Shown here piece by piece: positions 35,537-48,570 of a DNA stretch of 64,000 nt. How positions within the stretch are numbered: the stretch's first letter is position 1; every line of letters begins with the position of its first letter. A program made the position numbers and the translations under genes. The notes beneath the pieces were generated by a model. That model was not told the origin of the DNA. It saw nothing but the letters and a program-made list of their open reading frames with translations, and made no database searches. This DNA is from Artemisia argyi. Its lineage: Eukaryota; Streptophyta; Magnoliopsida; Asterales; Asteraceae. The stretch covers positions 1 to 64,000 of the forward strand of contig JARVZY010002423.1 in NCBI GenBank assembly GCA_030686995.1. Reading direction: 5' to 3'.

Positions 35537-38293
35537 ATGGAAGGTGGTAACATCTTTGAACCCGTCATCCCACCACAACAAAACCCACCACTAGAACCCC
35601 TTAGGCCCCGAACCTTAGGAGAGTACTCCCGACCTAGCCATCAAGGCTACCGAAACACCATTGAGCTCACCGGAGCCAATGTGACCCCCTTGCGATCCGA
35701 CACTATCCGGTTGGTGCAAAGCGGATGTGCATTCCATGGACTTCGTTCCGAAGATCCAAACCAACATCTTAAGGACTTTCTCAAAATCGTAGATTCCATA
35801 GACCTAGGTGTTGAAACTAGAGAGACTACCCGTTTACGCCTATTCCAATTCTCTCTACGGGATCAAACTAGTCAATGGCTTGAGCGTTTACCCGCGGGAT
35901 CCATCACCACATGGGATGGTCTCACCACTCGTTTCCTTGCTCAATTTTTCCCACCGGGGAGAACTACTAAGCTTAGGAATGACATCTTGATGTTCCAACA
36001 ACGTCAAAATGAATCTCTTTATGAAGCATGGACTCGTTTCAAGGACTTACTCCAAAAAGTCCCTCATCATGGCATAGATCTTTGGCTCCAAGTCCAAATC
36101 TTTTATGACCATATCGACATCTCCACGAGGCGAACCATTGACCAATCAGCCGGTGGTAAGCTACGTGATCTTAGTGCGGAATAATCATGGGAACTCATAG
36201 AAGATCTTGCTCTCTATGACAACGAAAGTTGGAATGATCCCCGTGATTTGAACGAAACGGTCAAGGCAATATCTTTGCCTTCGAACAATTCTAGCACTCC
36301 CGACCGTAGGATCATGGAACTTGAAGGTCGAGTCAAGTCTCTCATGAAATCCTACGAAGCTCATAAACCTTCAAACCAAGTAAGCAGAATCGCTTCTACA
36401 TGCAAACTATGCAATGGCCCTCATGAGACCCATAACTGCATGGAACTTCCAAAACGTGCTTATAACGAATTCACATCATCACACATGGGTCAGGGTCCTC
36501 GAACTTCTGCCGAAGCCTATGAGGCATGGAAGGATAAACCTGATTTTAGAAGGTACCAAACGCGAAGCGTATCCTTCAATGACTCCTCACCGCTCACTTG
36601 GTCCGAGCATTTTCCATCACAAGGCATTCCTAGGCAAAGCTGTGAAGATACTCTAAAGAAATTCATTCTCTCTCAAGAACTACAGCTCGCTACGCTCGAG
36701 GCCAAATTTAAACAACAGCAGGATGATGTAAACAACAAGATTTGTAATTTGTTGACTGCTATCAAAGAGCATATTGATAATAGGCCCATTCCCGTTAATG
36801 AGGTTAAATCTGCTACCATCATGAGTCCACCAGCCTCCCCTGTAAAAATAAAAAGTCCTAGCAAGCTATTCAAACATCTGTATCCTAACGGAAAAGAACC
36901 TGTCAACCCCCCTGGACCAATCCACTTCGTAAACACCATCACCACGATATCTGCTTCAACACCCAACCCAACCCAACAACAACCAAACAAATTCAGTCAG
37001 ACAGCGAAAGATGAGACCTCAAGGGTTGACCATGATTTGGCAAGAAAACCTACCGACTCACCCGAGCAATACACCGCGCAAGAATCCGACAAACCGGATG
37101 AAATGAAAGAGAAATCGGAAGAGCACGAGAAAGATCCAACCATTTTGGGTAAATCTATTATAGAAGAACCCAAGAGAAAAATGGAGGATGTTATTAGTGT
37201 GGGTAACAATCATACTAAGGAAAGTAACCCTAAAGTTTTCAAGATCCCCTGTACCATTAAGGAAAAGCTCTTAACCGATAGTCATATAGATCCTAGCTTC
37301 CCAGTCAACATAATCCCCCTCTCCCTATACCACAAAACCTTCCCAGAGCACGTTGCGTGCAAGAGAGTAATAGAAAATTTATCAATTAGGATTGGAGAGC
37401 TTGTTTACAATACTGACCTCACCGTGGTTGATGACGTGGACCCTTTCACCAATCAAACGTTAATCCACCTTGTCCTTGGGATACCATTTATCAATGAATC
37501 AGGAGCAATCCTTGATGAGAAAGATGGTAGTTTAGTACTCACCAATGGTGTTAGGAAGATAATCTTTCGTAGGAATAGTGAGGAGGTGTACGAGTATCGT
37601 CCCTCTCTTGAGGGGAATCTATATGGGTCAAAGGATGGAGAGTTGGGGAAGATAAGACGACGTGATCCGGATAATCTCAAAATCCCCTGCATGATCGGTC
37701 ATAAGTACTTCGATAACATATACATTAATGTATTCCTGCCAAAGAATTTTATGTCATTGTTTCACTATAACAATATCTGCAGATGGGGGATGATTTACAA
37801 GGGAGAGAAAGTGGTTGGTAAGGATCATGAAATCCAGGTGTTCGTAGGAAATATGGCATTCCCTATGGAATTCACAATTGTGGATAACATAGAGGACTAT
37901 GTCGACCCTAGGTTATCACAAGTCGTCTTTGGAGCACCCTTTTGTGAAATCACTAATTTGATAGTGGATGACTTGAACGGAATCATGAGCTTCACTAATG
38001 GGATTAGGAGGATTTCATACCAAACGCCATACAAGAAAAAAGACCTTAAGGGAATAGATTGTGACGGGCTTGATATGATGAGCTCCCAACTTATCTTGTG
38101 TGATGAAGATGTTAGGAGAGGGTGTAGGAATATTTCTGATTTATCATGTGGATTCTTTAAGAATGTTAGTAAGCTTGGTTCTAAGTATCGACAAGATGTT
38201 TTCGAATTCGAAGATCCGAAGTACTTGCACTATGAAAGCGATACTAGTTTAGAAGACGACCTAGAGAGTGGAACCAATGATGAAATCACGTAG
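35537..38293 (+). pseudogene. Gag plus double retropepsin-like extension, unit 2 (one nonsense codon)
   Basis: A 918-codon frame from MEGGNIFEPVIPPQQ to a TAG, interrupted only by TAA at 36182-36184 (unit 1 has CAA). Retrotrans_gag domain about residues 60-215, zinc knuckle CKLCNGPHETHNC (CX2CX3HX4C) about residue 288, acidic linker. The C-terminal repeat 1 (37230-37575) has FKIPCTI, VNIIPLSLY, TVVDDVDP and LVLGIPFINE. Repeat 2 (37675-38020) has LKIPCMI, FTIVDNIEDYVDP and VVFGAPFCEI. This spacing is the retropepsin fold, with the flap and the hydrophobic-G-x-P-F motif, but the D-S/T-G triad is replaced (DPSF in repeat 1, none in repeat 2). It cannot be a classical active protease. I recall similar proteins from Asteraceae labelled MAK10-like, a misleading name. 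Confidence 0.8.
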
Positions 38294-40142
38294 TAACCCA
38301 TGACTTTGAGTCTAGCTACAAGACTCATAAATAAAGAAAAGCGCTTCTTGGGAGGCAACCCATGTTTTGTGTGATTTTATTTGTTTGATTGTTATTTGCT
38401 TCCGTATGCATGTTTTATTTTTATTGTTGGTTGGTCATGCTTCTCAAATAAAATGTGGAAATACTTTACTATGTTGTTTGGCCTAGTCTTAACTCCAACC
38501 TAAAAGTATTTTTGCAAAAGATAAGTGTAAGGGGAAACCCCAAATATGTTTTTAAGAAACAAACCGATCATGATTCTCCACAATAATAAATGAACATGTA
38601 TATTCGTATTTGTTAGAGTCAAATGCTTGTATTGAGTCACAATGAAGTTTTGCAGGATTTTCCAGGAAGTAGGACCAAGTTTTTCCATAAATTTTCCGGA
38701 AACTTAACATAAGAATTTCTGCAGGTCCATTCTGACGGCGTCAGAGTTTTACTCTTGACGGCGTCAGGTGTCAAAAATCTGGAAATTTTACCAGTTTTGT
38801 TTTTCTAACGGAGTCTTATGGTTTTTGTGAATTATTAAGTTTTATAATCTCCAGGAAATCTGCAAACTTCATTCCACAAGCATTATATCTTACTTTGTTT
38901 TCTAGGATTTAGGAACTTATATAGGATGCCGCCGATTTTACGCGAGGTTGTCTTGTCTATTTTGTCAGGTTTTACAGGTTATGTTCGACAAGGAGATGAC
39001 TTATATTCTGGAAGGGAAGCTTTGATTGTTCGTTTTCTTGGAAGAAGATTTAACCTGGCCACCTATAATCCATACCGAGCGAATCAGGGGAGTATTTGAT
39101 TTCATTCTCTTTACTTTTTCACTTTTACATTCTTTACTTGAACATTGGGGACAATGTTCATCTTAAGTGTAAGGGGAGGGTAAAAAGATGATACCCTACA
39201 TATGCACTTTCGCTTGAGTTTGTTTTGTTTGATGGTAGATGTGTAATAAAACTACGAGAAATACTTGTTAGTGCAATTTTAGCGCCAAATTTAAAATTTT
39301 TTACAACATTTAGGAGTGAAACTTTAGCCATAGCAAGCGTCTCATGGATAGGAGATTGTATGACTAGCACATAACCGTATATTCAGAAAAATTTTCCACC
39401 CAAAAATGTGAGGTTCGCCTTTAGATTTGATAGGAAAAGCATTCATTATTAGTGCTTATGAGTGTACCGGTAGCATTTAGATTCTAGAACTTGCGTTAGT
39501 GATGCATCCCGAGACCGCGAGTGAGACTACATTCGTGTGGTAGGATTTACTACATGATAAGAGGCATTAGGATCACCCTTGTGTTAAACCCGTATTATAA
39601 TTACTTGACCATTTAAGTCATATTACTTGGCTAGTTAAGTCAACTAATTTTTCCCACACCCTTAGCGTTGTACTCATTTTTAGTACACGAAACCCCTAGT
39701 ACACCCCTCCGAGCCTATCTTTTCGTTTCTAACTTTAAGCATTTTACTTAAAGGAAGAATTTTTTACACCCCACTTAAATGTACACCCAAATCGCCTTAG
39801 CCTTCCGTGTATGCGCTCATTTTTAGTGCCTTATTGTTATTTGTTAAACCCTAAGTTAACTTTCTAATTGATTACATGGTTGCTAAGTCGAGTCATATCC
39901 TTGTACATATTGTTTTGGGACGATTGGGACTCATGGGTAAGTACTTATTTTATGGAGTAATGGGGAAGAACATAATATTATTACCCCCATATGTACGTTA
40001 ATCTTAAAAGTGCTCCAAGTGTTTTGATTTTCTTAATTCGAGTCATTAGTTTAGTTTAATGTAAAGTATGTAATGATTCAAGTGTAAGGGAAATGTTCAT
40101 TCCCTATGATGTATTATTTTGGATGGTAGGGTAAGAGTGTAT

Positions 40143-40192
<50 letters not shown>

Positions 40193-40751
40193 AGAAAAAA
40201 CATACGGACTACCATCCCGTTTCATTCTATGTTCATTTTATGTTTTTGTTAATTTTTCATTTATTAGCTTAAGTCGAGTCTAGTCTTGGCTTAGCAACGC
40301 CATCTTGTACATGTAATTAACTAAGATTGTTAACTCGCCACCAGTAAAACTTCCTTTATCCAACAAAACCGTGTAATTCATATCCCTATACTTAACGTTA
40401 CAACCCTTTACAAGACCTCTTTGATAGTTTATCCTAGGTGCTTACGCCATGTGGTGGAGGTTTGATCCTTTCCCAAGCCTATGGTAATCTATTTTGCTAT
40501 GACAGGTAGTGAGAGATATCTTCCATTTCTATAATGTTATATTACTTTATTACACCCGAGAGATGTGAGTATCTAAACACTATTTGTGAGGTGCTTGTGT
40601 ATGATCTCCATGCTTGTCTATTGGTCTTTAGTGGAACGATTATTTGTTGTAATTACTTTTATATTAGTGTTAAATGACCCCTAACTTGTCTTTTGAGTAG
40701 AATAAAAGCGCATTTGCTTGAGGACAAGCAAATCTCAAGTGTAAGGGTATA
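38294..40751 (+). other. 3' untranslated interior of unit 2
   Basis: Near-identical to 31496-33954, with a poly(A) at 40146-40189. Same hairpins and AAGTGTAAGGG motifs. Confidence 0.8.
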
Positions 40752-42167
40752 TGAAGAGGTGAAAAATGATCCGTCTTTAGGGGGTCATTTAAGCCCGAAT
40801 CCGACTTTATTTGATCAAATATTGCCCTAAATCGTTCCTTTTGTGATTTTAGGTACTTGGAGAGTAAATTCTGGAAAAGAAGCCATTTTGGACGTTTTTG
40901 GAGCATAAAAGTGAAGAAAACGACAAAGTATCAATTTTTCTTGCTGGAAACACTAGGTGACGGCGTCAAGAGTTACACCCTGACGGCGTTAGACATCAAG
41001 AATAAAATACCGTAGTTGATGACGGCGTCAAAAGTCATCCTGACGGTGTCAAAAGGCCAAGAATCAAAAATACCGTGGTTGGTGACGGCGTCACACAGGC
41101 CGTCATAAGTAGATCAAGGCCGTCCGAGGAAGTATTTGGCGGCGAGGTGACGGCGTCACATGGTTGTCTTGACGCCGTCAGCCCAGTTTTCCTATATATA
41201 GTTTTCTAGTTTTTACATTAAAAAAGGAGAAGTTTTAGAGAAACCCTAAAGACGAATTTGGTGCAACTTTTACAGGTTTTTCAAGGGTTCCAAACCCTTG
41301 ATACCTTGCATTGTAATTGAGATAAGTGTTCTTCTAATTCAATCAATATGTCTATGTGTTGGTTGTCTATATCTTGTTCTTGTCTCAATTCCATTATGCT
41401 AGGCTAGATCTCCTTTGTGTTTGCTTAGATCTAATGAAACCTAGATATTGATTATGTGTTGATTACTTGTTTATTCTTGTTCTTGGATGAATGATTTTAT
41501 ATGTTAGGCTTAAGAAAACTGGCAGATCTCCAAATGGTAACATGCTTGAACGTCTTAAGAAACATGAACTGAGGCGTACTAGGTCTTTATTGGTTGTATT
41601 TAATGCATGAGCCACTGTTTACAATCCCTATAGTTGTGCTGGGTCATGGTGTAGGAGGAGATAAGAGCTCATAGAATTGGGGAGTTATGTATGCCACCCC
41701 ATGAATGGTATTAAAGAATACGATCCGTCATCCATGCAATTATAACAAGTAATTAACATGTAAAAGATATCTAGGGAGTAGTGAAGTCTAAGTAAACACA
41801 TTTTCTCCAATTACTGCTCACAACCTTAGTTTAATTAGTTTATTTATTTCATTTTTAGTATTTTATTTTGATTGCATCTTAGTTTTGGGTTAGTTGAATA
41901 GCAACTAATTCCGCCCACTCTTTCAAAACCCGAGATTTTACTTGCTTTCATAAAAAAATATAAAAAGACAAAAATAATCATCTCTCATCTTTAGAACTAG
42001 TAATTTAGGCTTTCTAATCCTAGCGACACTATTCCCAAGCTGAACGATCAATCCCCCGGTACTTGTCACTATACTATACTACAACGATCAGGTACACTGC
42101 CTGGTGGGGGTTGTAAGCTTCTCGAGATCCCTCGAGAGGTAAAGCCTGTTGCGATTCCCACGCATCA
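40752..42167 (+). repeat. LTR3 of the tandem element
   Basis: 1416 bp, followed directly by target duplication GTCAC (42168-42172). Confidence 0.94.
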
Positions 42168-42795
<628 letters not shown>

Positions 42796-42859
42796 TATAT
42801 ATAACAGGAGGCGTTACACGTAGATAATTCAAGAAAACGCCACCTCATTGCCCAGTAAT

Positions 42860-42972
42860 TGTTATTAGCAGCCATGTCATCACATTCTGTCCATGTAAGC
42901 AACTTTTTATAATTTTTTTAATCCATGTCATCACATTCTGTCCATGTAAGCAATTTTTATAATTTTTTTAAG
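42860..42972 (+). repeat. ~50-bp tandem duplication
   Basis: CCATGTCATCACATTCTGTC, CATGTAAGCAA and TATAATTTTTTTAA occur twice in succession. Confidence 0.8.
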
Positions 42973-43054
42973 TTTTGTTAAAATTTCAGATGGCATTTAT
43001 TTGATTTAATTGATTTTTGTGTAAAATTCGGATTTATTAAAATTAAAAATTTAG

Positions 43055-43125
43055 GCTTTACAAGAATCGAACCTAGGTCCATTAGTCCGCAAACAAACAT
43101 GATAACCACTAGACCAACACACTTT
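43055..43125 (-). mobile_element. tRNA-derived SINE head or decayed tRNA
   Basis: The minus strand has an A-box-like TGGTCTAGTGGTT (rc of 43104-43116) and a perfect B-box GGTTCGATTC (rc of 43064-43073) about 30 nt downstream, the RNA polymerase III layout. No cloverleaf acceptor stem closes convincingly, so a SINE head is preferred over a tRNA gene. Confidence 0.45.
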
Positions 43126-45169
43126 TTGGATTATATTTTGCAAAACCAAATCTATAAACCTAAAAATATCCATTCCTTAATTATATAAAATTAACAAATT
43201 ATCTATTATTAAAAAAACACACGTATATTTTTTTCAGAAACCCTAATCATCAAAATTCTCTCCATGAACATCATTATACGTTTAGGTCTCTTTCCATCTC
43301 CTTTTTTCTTTTTTTTGCAGGTTCAAATTAATATGATGTTGTTAAAATACTCACGAGGTCACTTAGAATATTTACAGGTTTTTATTTTTTTATTATTTTT
43401 TTTACGTTTAGGTTTATCTGCCATTATGTCAATCTATTACGTTATAAATATATGCAATTAGGCATGAGGTCGAGTAAGGAGATTTGGATTGTTTGAACAT
43501 ACGAGTGCAGCTCAACAGCAAGTACAATCCACACGTTTGCCTTTTGCAATTGATTTAAGGGTGTTAACTGATAATGGTTGTGTTTTTAACGATGGGTTAA
43601 TAGAGTAGCTATTGGCTGCATGTTTGAACCAATTCTGTACTGATCATGTTTTTGTTATTCATCTACTGTGATATTGATTTGTTATTGTGTCGTTTCAATG
43701 ATTGCTTTCGAATCTCTGGACCACTTCTACATGAAAACCAATTCAGAAGCATTGTGGACGAGATAAACCAGAATGAGCTTAGAGGACAAAGGCTGAAGAT
43801 TTTTATGCACATGAAGGGATTTGATTTTTCATTGTGTTTAAACCTTTAGATAATTATTATTTTGTTTGTTATTTTATACGTACATGTTAGGCTAAATCTT
43901 TATGTACTTTAAATTTTCAATAAACTATTTTGTGTGTTGAGTTTTGGAAGACAGGCCAGAAGATTAAAAGAAACAACACTCTTTTGCTTTGTGCTTTCAA
44001 GGTAACCATTCTGGCTTTAGTTATTCCCATATTCTTCTCTTTATCATCCATTCATTTACCATAAATATGTACACAAGTAGAAACTGATCATGTGGTGAGG
44101 ATTTTAATAAACAAATGAATGGGTTTATTTATATTTGCAGGGAAATTCCCTACCTTTTCATGAACGATTTTAACGTCGTTGAGAGCTGTAAAAATGTTAA
44201 ATCTACCATGGACACTTATACGGGGTGAGAAGGGATTGCTATGGATACATTGTTTTGTAAAGACATTTTAGGAAAAGGCTTGACAGCTTCTCTCACTTTC
44301 TATACTTTACATTCGCAAGCTATTATATTATATCGGTATTAATATTTGTTTTTATTATGATCAACTTGAACATCACAGATGTAATATCTTAATTGGGATG
44401 TTTACATGGTTATATGCAGTCACAAGGTCAGATGAATTAGAATATGAACCCCATGAACAGCTTGAATTCTAGCAATAGCACAACCACATTGCAGATATCA
44501 GGTTATATAATGTACAACCCAGCTTGACCTGATTTTAAGTTAATTAGTATCACCTCTAATTCAGATTTTGTTGATTGTAGTCTAGAAATTTGACATGGGA
44601 GAATTCTGAATTACATGGAGGACTTTGGCCGAGTGCAAATGAGGTGCAAAACTTATCCTTAAATATTGGCATGCCGTTTTCTGCATTTTTATTCAGATTG
44701 GCCAATGTAAAGAGGGTATCAAGCCCGACACTGCCGGTTGAGTCTAGAAAAAATGTTTGTTTACCCGCCACAAAGTATAAAGACCCGTTTAAATGAAAAA
44801 ACCTGGTATTAATGAAAGTAACAAATAGAGAACTGATTTGAAACTGAGAACACGTCTATAAAAAATCTAATATAGACCGGTACAAACTTTGAAACTCGGC
44901 TTCTATTTATTAATTAAAGCAGACCTGTCTTAAGCTAAAGACCTGGTCTAATTCTCCAAAAATATGAGCGGGAATTTTCGCCCTCTTATTTGTTTAAAAA
45001 AATTTCAAACTAACACTACAGCTACACTTTCATGAGTTCATCTCTTCTCTAACACTAGCTCCCACACATTCTGGCATTCTGCCACATCCATAAACTTGAT
45101 GTAATTTGTTGAGTTCAGCCACTGGTCATCATACCATATATATATTATATAACCTTAACGGGTCGTATC

Positions 45170-45229
<60 letters not shown>

Positions 45230-45670
45230 GGAAAATGTTAGTCCATTATTCTTTACTACGAATTTATGATCAATATTTTCTGCAATTGAAGTATTGAACA
45301 TGTTAGATTCTATTTTTATATGTGAAAAAAGTCAGCGTACGGTGGCTCTCCTACCACGACTATAGTGTAATTAAAAGTGTTGGACTTAAAATACTCTTTG
45401 TCTGGATTCTTTTTGTAGACTATTTTGGTGTTTCGATTAACTATGCTTTTTACAGCAGAAAGAATTGTGGTACCTGTAAAATTCAGAGGGTTTAGTTTAT
45501 AGGTAGAAATAATGGGTGGGTCGGGTAGTTTGAGTAATGGATCAAAACGATCAATAATGATAAAGGTTGGGTCGACCCGAAACACTTTTTGGCGAACTTC
45601 TTTTCAAAAATAGTATCAACTCTCATTTATGCTAACAAGAGTGAATCATTTTTGTACCTGTTAATTTTTA
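43126..45670. other. Helitron interior, unidentified fragments
   Basis: Possible captured exons (for example 43700-43840 with VDEINQNELRGQRLK, and 44590-44790), but no family is recognised. Includes a (TA)n tract (45172-45227). Confidence 0.3.
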
Positions 45671-45761
45671 AATAGAATGGCTACGAGTTTCATGTGTATT
45701 GAACATGCACTTTTTGCTACTTTTAATTACTATTTTACCAGTTCTGAAAGTAGATTTTCAG

Positions 45762-45892
45762 GTCATAAAGCCGTGTTGTCGGGTCCTACAGGTGGTGTCA
45801 TCATGTACTCGCAGACCCTTTTCGAGGTTGAGACAGAGAAACCCTTAATTGGGTTTGATATGGGTGGCACATCCTTCTTTATCATAGGTTAG
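45762..45892 (+). pseudogene. Captured 5-oxoprolinase fragment
   Basis: After acceptor TTTTCAG, the sequence reads [20 protein letters not shown] and [13 protein letters not shown]. This is the conserved hydantoinase-A-type nucleotide-binding region of plant ATP-dependent 5-oxoprolinase (OXP1; glutathione degradation). The frame stops soon after GGTS. Only one exon piece is present. Confidence 0.75.
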
Positions 45893-46303
45893 GGGAAGTT
45901 GTGTATGCATGGCATATGGACGTGAAGCCTCATGGCGAAAGAGACTCTTCCTGGACTCAAGACTTGCATACAAGTGTACAAGTGTATGCATGCTGGCCAA
46001 GCAGGACCATCTGCTACATGTCCTATGAATGAACATGAGGTTTTAGTGAAAATATTCTCTTCTAATTAATCAATTCATAGAATGAGCACATTATAGTTAT
46101 TTATTTAGAAAGACGATAGTCGTTTAATTGCATTTTGTTTTACTATGTGTCTGTGGTGTTAGGAGCCACAATCATCAGCTTAGCGAAAGAATAAAGCCAA
46201 GAGACAAAACCATTTTGGAAAGTATGTTGCACGTCGACCAACATCGAGAGGAAGTACTAACGAGAACCGGACTATCAAGCAATATAATCCATGTGACTGC
46301 AAG

Positions 46304-46580
46304 TCTGGTTGTGGAAAGGCCTGCCATTGCTTAAAGAGTTCCAACTGCTGTGAAGTATTGCGGGTATGTAACTTATATTAGAAAATGTACATTATAATGG
46401 CATTTATATTTATTTTCACTGATAAATATATACATAATATGATATTTTAGGTGCCCGAAAAGCTGTAGGAACCAGTATAAGGGGTGTCACTGTACTAAGT
46501 CTCAATGCAGATGCCACCAATGCCAATGCCGTGTTGCAGGTCGTGAGTGTGACCCAGATGTCTGTCATAATTGTTGGGTC
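46304..46580 (+). pseudogene. Captured E(z)-type histone methyltransferase fragment (pre-CXC and CXC)
   Basis: The first piece (46304-46358) encodes CGKACHCLKSSNCCE, then loses two bases before the YCG. An intron follows (about 46359-46450). The second piece has [34 protein letters not shown] and HNCWV. This is the cysteine-rich CXC domain of plant PRC2 methyltransferases (CURLY LEAF/SWINGER type). The SET domain is absent. Confidence 0.8.
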
Positions 46581-46808
46581 AGGTATCACACCTTAAAGTC
46601 TGAGATCAAGAAGAAACACGGCCAGGATGCCACAAATGTTGGCAATGAAGGTGGTTTTGCTCCAAACATTCAGATCCGTCTCTTCTTCACAATATATTCT
46701 TATAATCAAAGTTCAGTATCGTACTTGGTTGATTTATTAAAGAATTTCATTTTTATTTGTAAGTAGGAAAACAAAGAAGGTCTTGAGCTTTTGAAGACTG
46801 CGAAATAC
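46581..46808 (+). pseudogene. Captured enolase fragment, fused in frame to the CXC exon
   Basis: [20 protein letters not shown] then [10 protein letters not shown] (to 46673), then an intron and ENKEGLELLKTA (46767-46808). This is the middle of enolase (glycolysis). The frame is continuous with the preceding E(z) exon. The donor after NIQ is damaged (CAGATC). Confidence 0.8.
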
Positions 46809-47127
46809 ACGAGGCAAACAAATTTTCTTTGGTTTTAGCATAACCTGATAATGGTGGGTTCAATAGGATTCCATCAGATATTGATCTTTGACCCTTTTTT
46901 CCCGAAGGTGAAAATACACAGGATGGTGTCAATCGTGATTTCGAATACTTTGGTGAGAGTTTTTATATATTTTTTTCCAGTGTATTCTTTGGTTTCGTAA
47001 GCTTATATAATAGCCGTTCGAGAGTGAAGATATTATATTATCAGCCTATTCATAATATGATGGCAGCACCTGCTACTTTAGCGTATATTCCGTACGTGTA
47101 TACTGACAGTTTTCTCCAATGATTGCA

Positions 47128-47640
47128 GGCGGAGAGCTTGGACCGAAGTTATTTGCTTTTACTACAGGCATTGTCTGTGATCCTGCGACTTTTTGCCCGC
47201 AGCCTGGTATGAACTATGTATGTATTTATGGCATTAAAAACCATGTCTGCAAACCAAGAAAAAAAAGCTGGTAAAGTTTTATTCTCAATTTATAATGACA
47301 CTATGGTGATGATCTATTCAGCCGCTGTTTCGGGCCCAGTGGTGCTTGATTTTACGGTGGGTAGTGTTTGTGAAACCAATGTCTTCTATGCTGGAATGGA
47401 TTTGTGTTTGTCAATGTGTCATTCCTACTGTTACTATTTAAGTTTTGATGTAAATCCATATCTAATTTAACAGTCAAGTGTAGGTTTGTTGTTTAACAAC
47501 ACAAGTGAAACTCAAGGAAGGATATGGTTTACTCTTTGCTTCCGAAACATTATTGCAAAATCCTTGTGACAATGGTGCTGGCGGGTACAAGAAGGAATGT
47601 TGTTAAGATGGAGACGGATACCAAGGTTAGTTGAAAGTGT
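47128..47640 (+). pseudogene. Captured exon fragments of unknown origin
   Basis: A GT/AG-bordered exon (47129-47204) encodes AESLDRSYLLLLQALSVILR (helical, unidentified). Further frames around 47320-47370 (AAVSGPVVLDFTV) and 47490-47600 have no recognised family. Confidence 0.3.
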
Positions 47641-47874
47641 ACTATGCTATTGCATAGATAGAAAGTCTTAAGCAACCAATTGTTGGAAAAAAAAATGGGT
47701 TGGATTGACTGGGATTCCGTTTTGCAAATGCAATCCCGAATACACCCAGTGTGTGAGACTGTGTTTGGAAAATCAAATTTGACATTTATAATATAGTATC
47801 ATGTGCAATGAAGTTATAACTATATAATAATGTGTTTTATCCGGCATGTGATATGTTTGTTAAATTTTTGCAGT

Positions 47875-48056
47875 GGGTTGGTGATTAGGCCTTTGCTGTT
47901 GGAGATCCCGGTCGCTGCTAATGAAGTTAGGAGTGTGCTTGGTAGGGCATCTACGAGCAGAAGCTTCTCTAAAAACCGTGTGATCGATGTTGAATCCAAT
48001 GATGGTGAAGATGATGATTGGAATCAATCTTCGTTGTTGAAAGAGGTTAGATGTGA
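47875..48056 (+). pseudogene. Captured exon, acidic protein of unknown family
   Basis: After acceptor TTTTTGCAG: LVIRPLLLEIPVAANEVRSV, then VIDVESNDGEDDDWNQSSLL. Clean exon-like composition, but I cannot name the parent gene. Confidence 0.35.
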
Positions 48057-48570
48057 TCTCTTGACTGTTTCTGTAACTTGAGACATTGGAGATTGAGTCC
48101 AATGTTTCTGTAACACGACATAGGTGCTTAAAGCAGATAGTATAACTTTAAACATTGGAGATTGTTTACTTAAGTCACAAAACATGTTTGTAGAGCGTTT
48201 GGTAATATGGAAAAAAGAAAGCAGGCTTGACATATATACTTTCTTTATATATACACTTTATCTGAAATTGTTCTTATTGGTATATAAGTTAACTGAAAGA
48301 GAGTGCATGCTGTTAAGAATTATATATTGGATATGGATTCTGAGTTGAGACAACATCTGGGGGATTATTGGATTCTGAGTTAGCGTTTAAAATTACGTTT
48401 AAATATGCTGTTTTTTGTGACTAAATAACCTCTTATATATGTGACTGAACCCATATTAATAGTCACTTACTGACCCATGATATACGTACATACGTAATGG
48501 GTCATGGGAAGTCGAATACCATCACATTAATCTATTTTTCTTCTTATGTAATGTGTCATAACTGTTGCAG

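Larger units (their letters stand above)
27182..42167 (+). mobile_element. Inner element 2: LTR-int-LTR-int-LTR tandem retrotransposon
   Basis: Three LTRs (27182-28571, 33955-35364, 40752-42167) separate two near-identical interiors (28572-33954, 35365-40751). Target duplication GTCAC flanks the whole array once (27177-27181 and 42168-42172), and no duplication lies at the inner junctions, so it is one locus with a duplicated body. The empty site is intact at 62944-62948. No pol is present in either interior. Confidence 0.95.

Noticed and set aside
36673..37692. Minus-strand frames within the Gag region (also 29879-30894)
   Set aside because: Shadow frames of the plus-strand Gag and protease-like coding sequence.
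43055..43125. A functional tRNA gene on the minus strand
   Set aside because: A and B boxes are present but the acceptor stem does not pair, so a SINE head or relic is the better reading.
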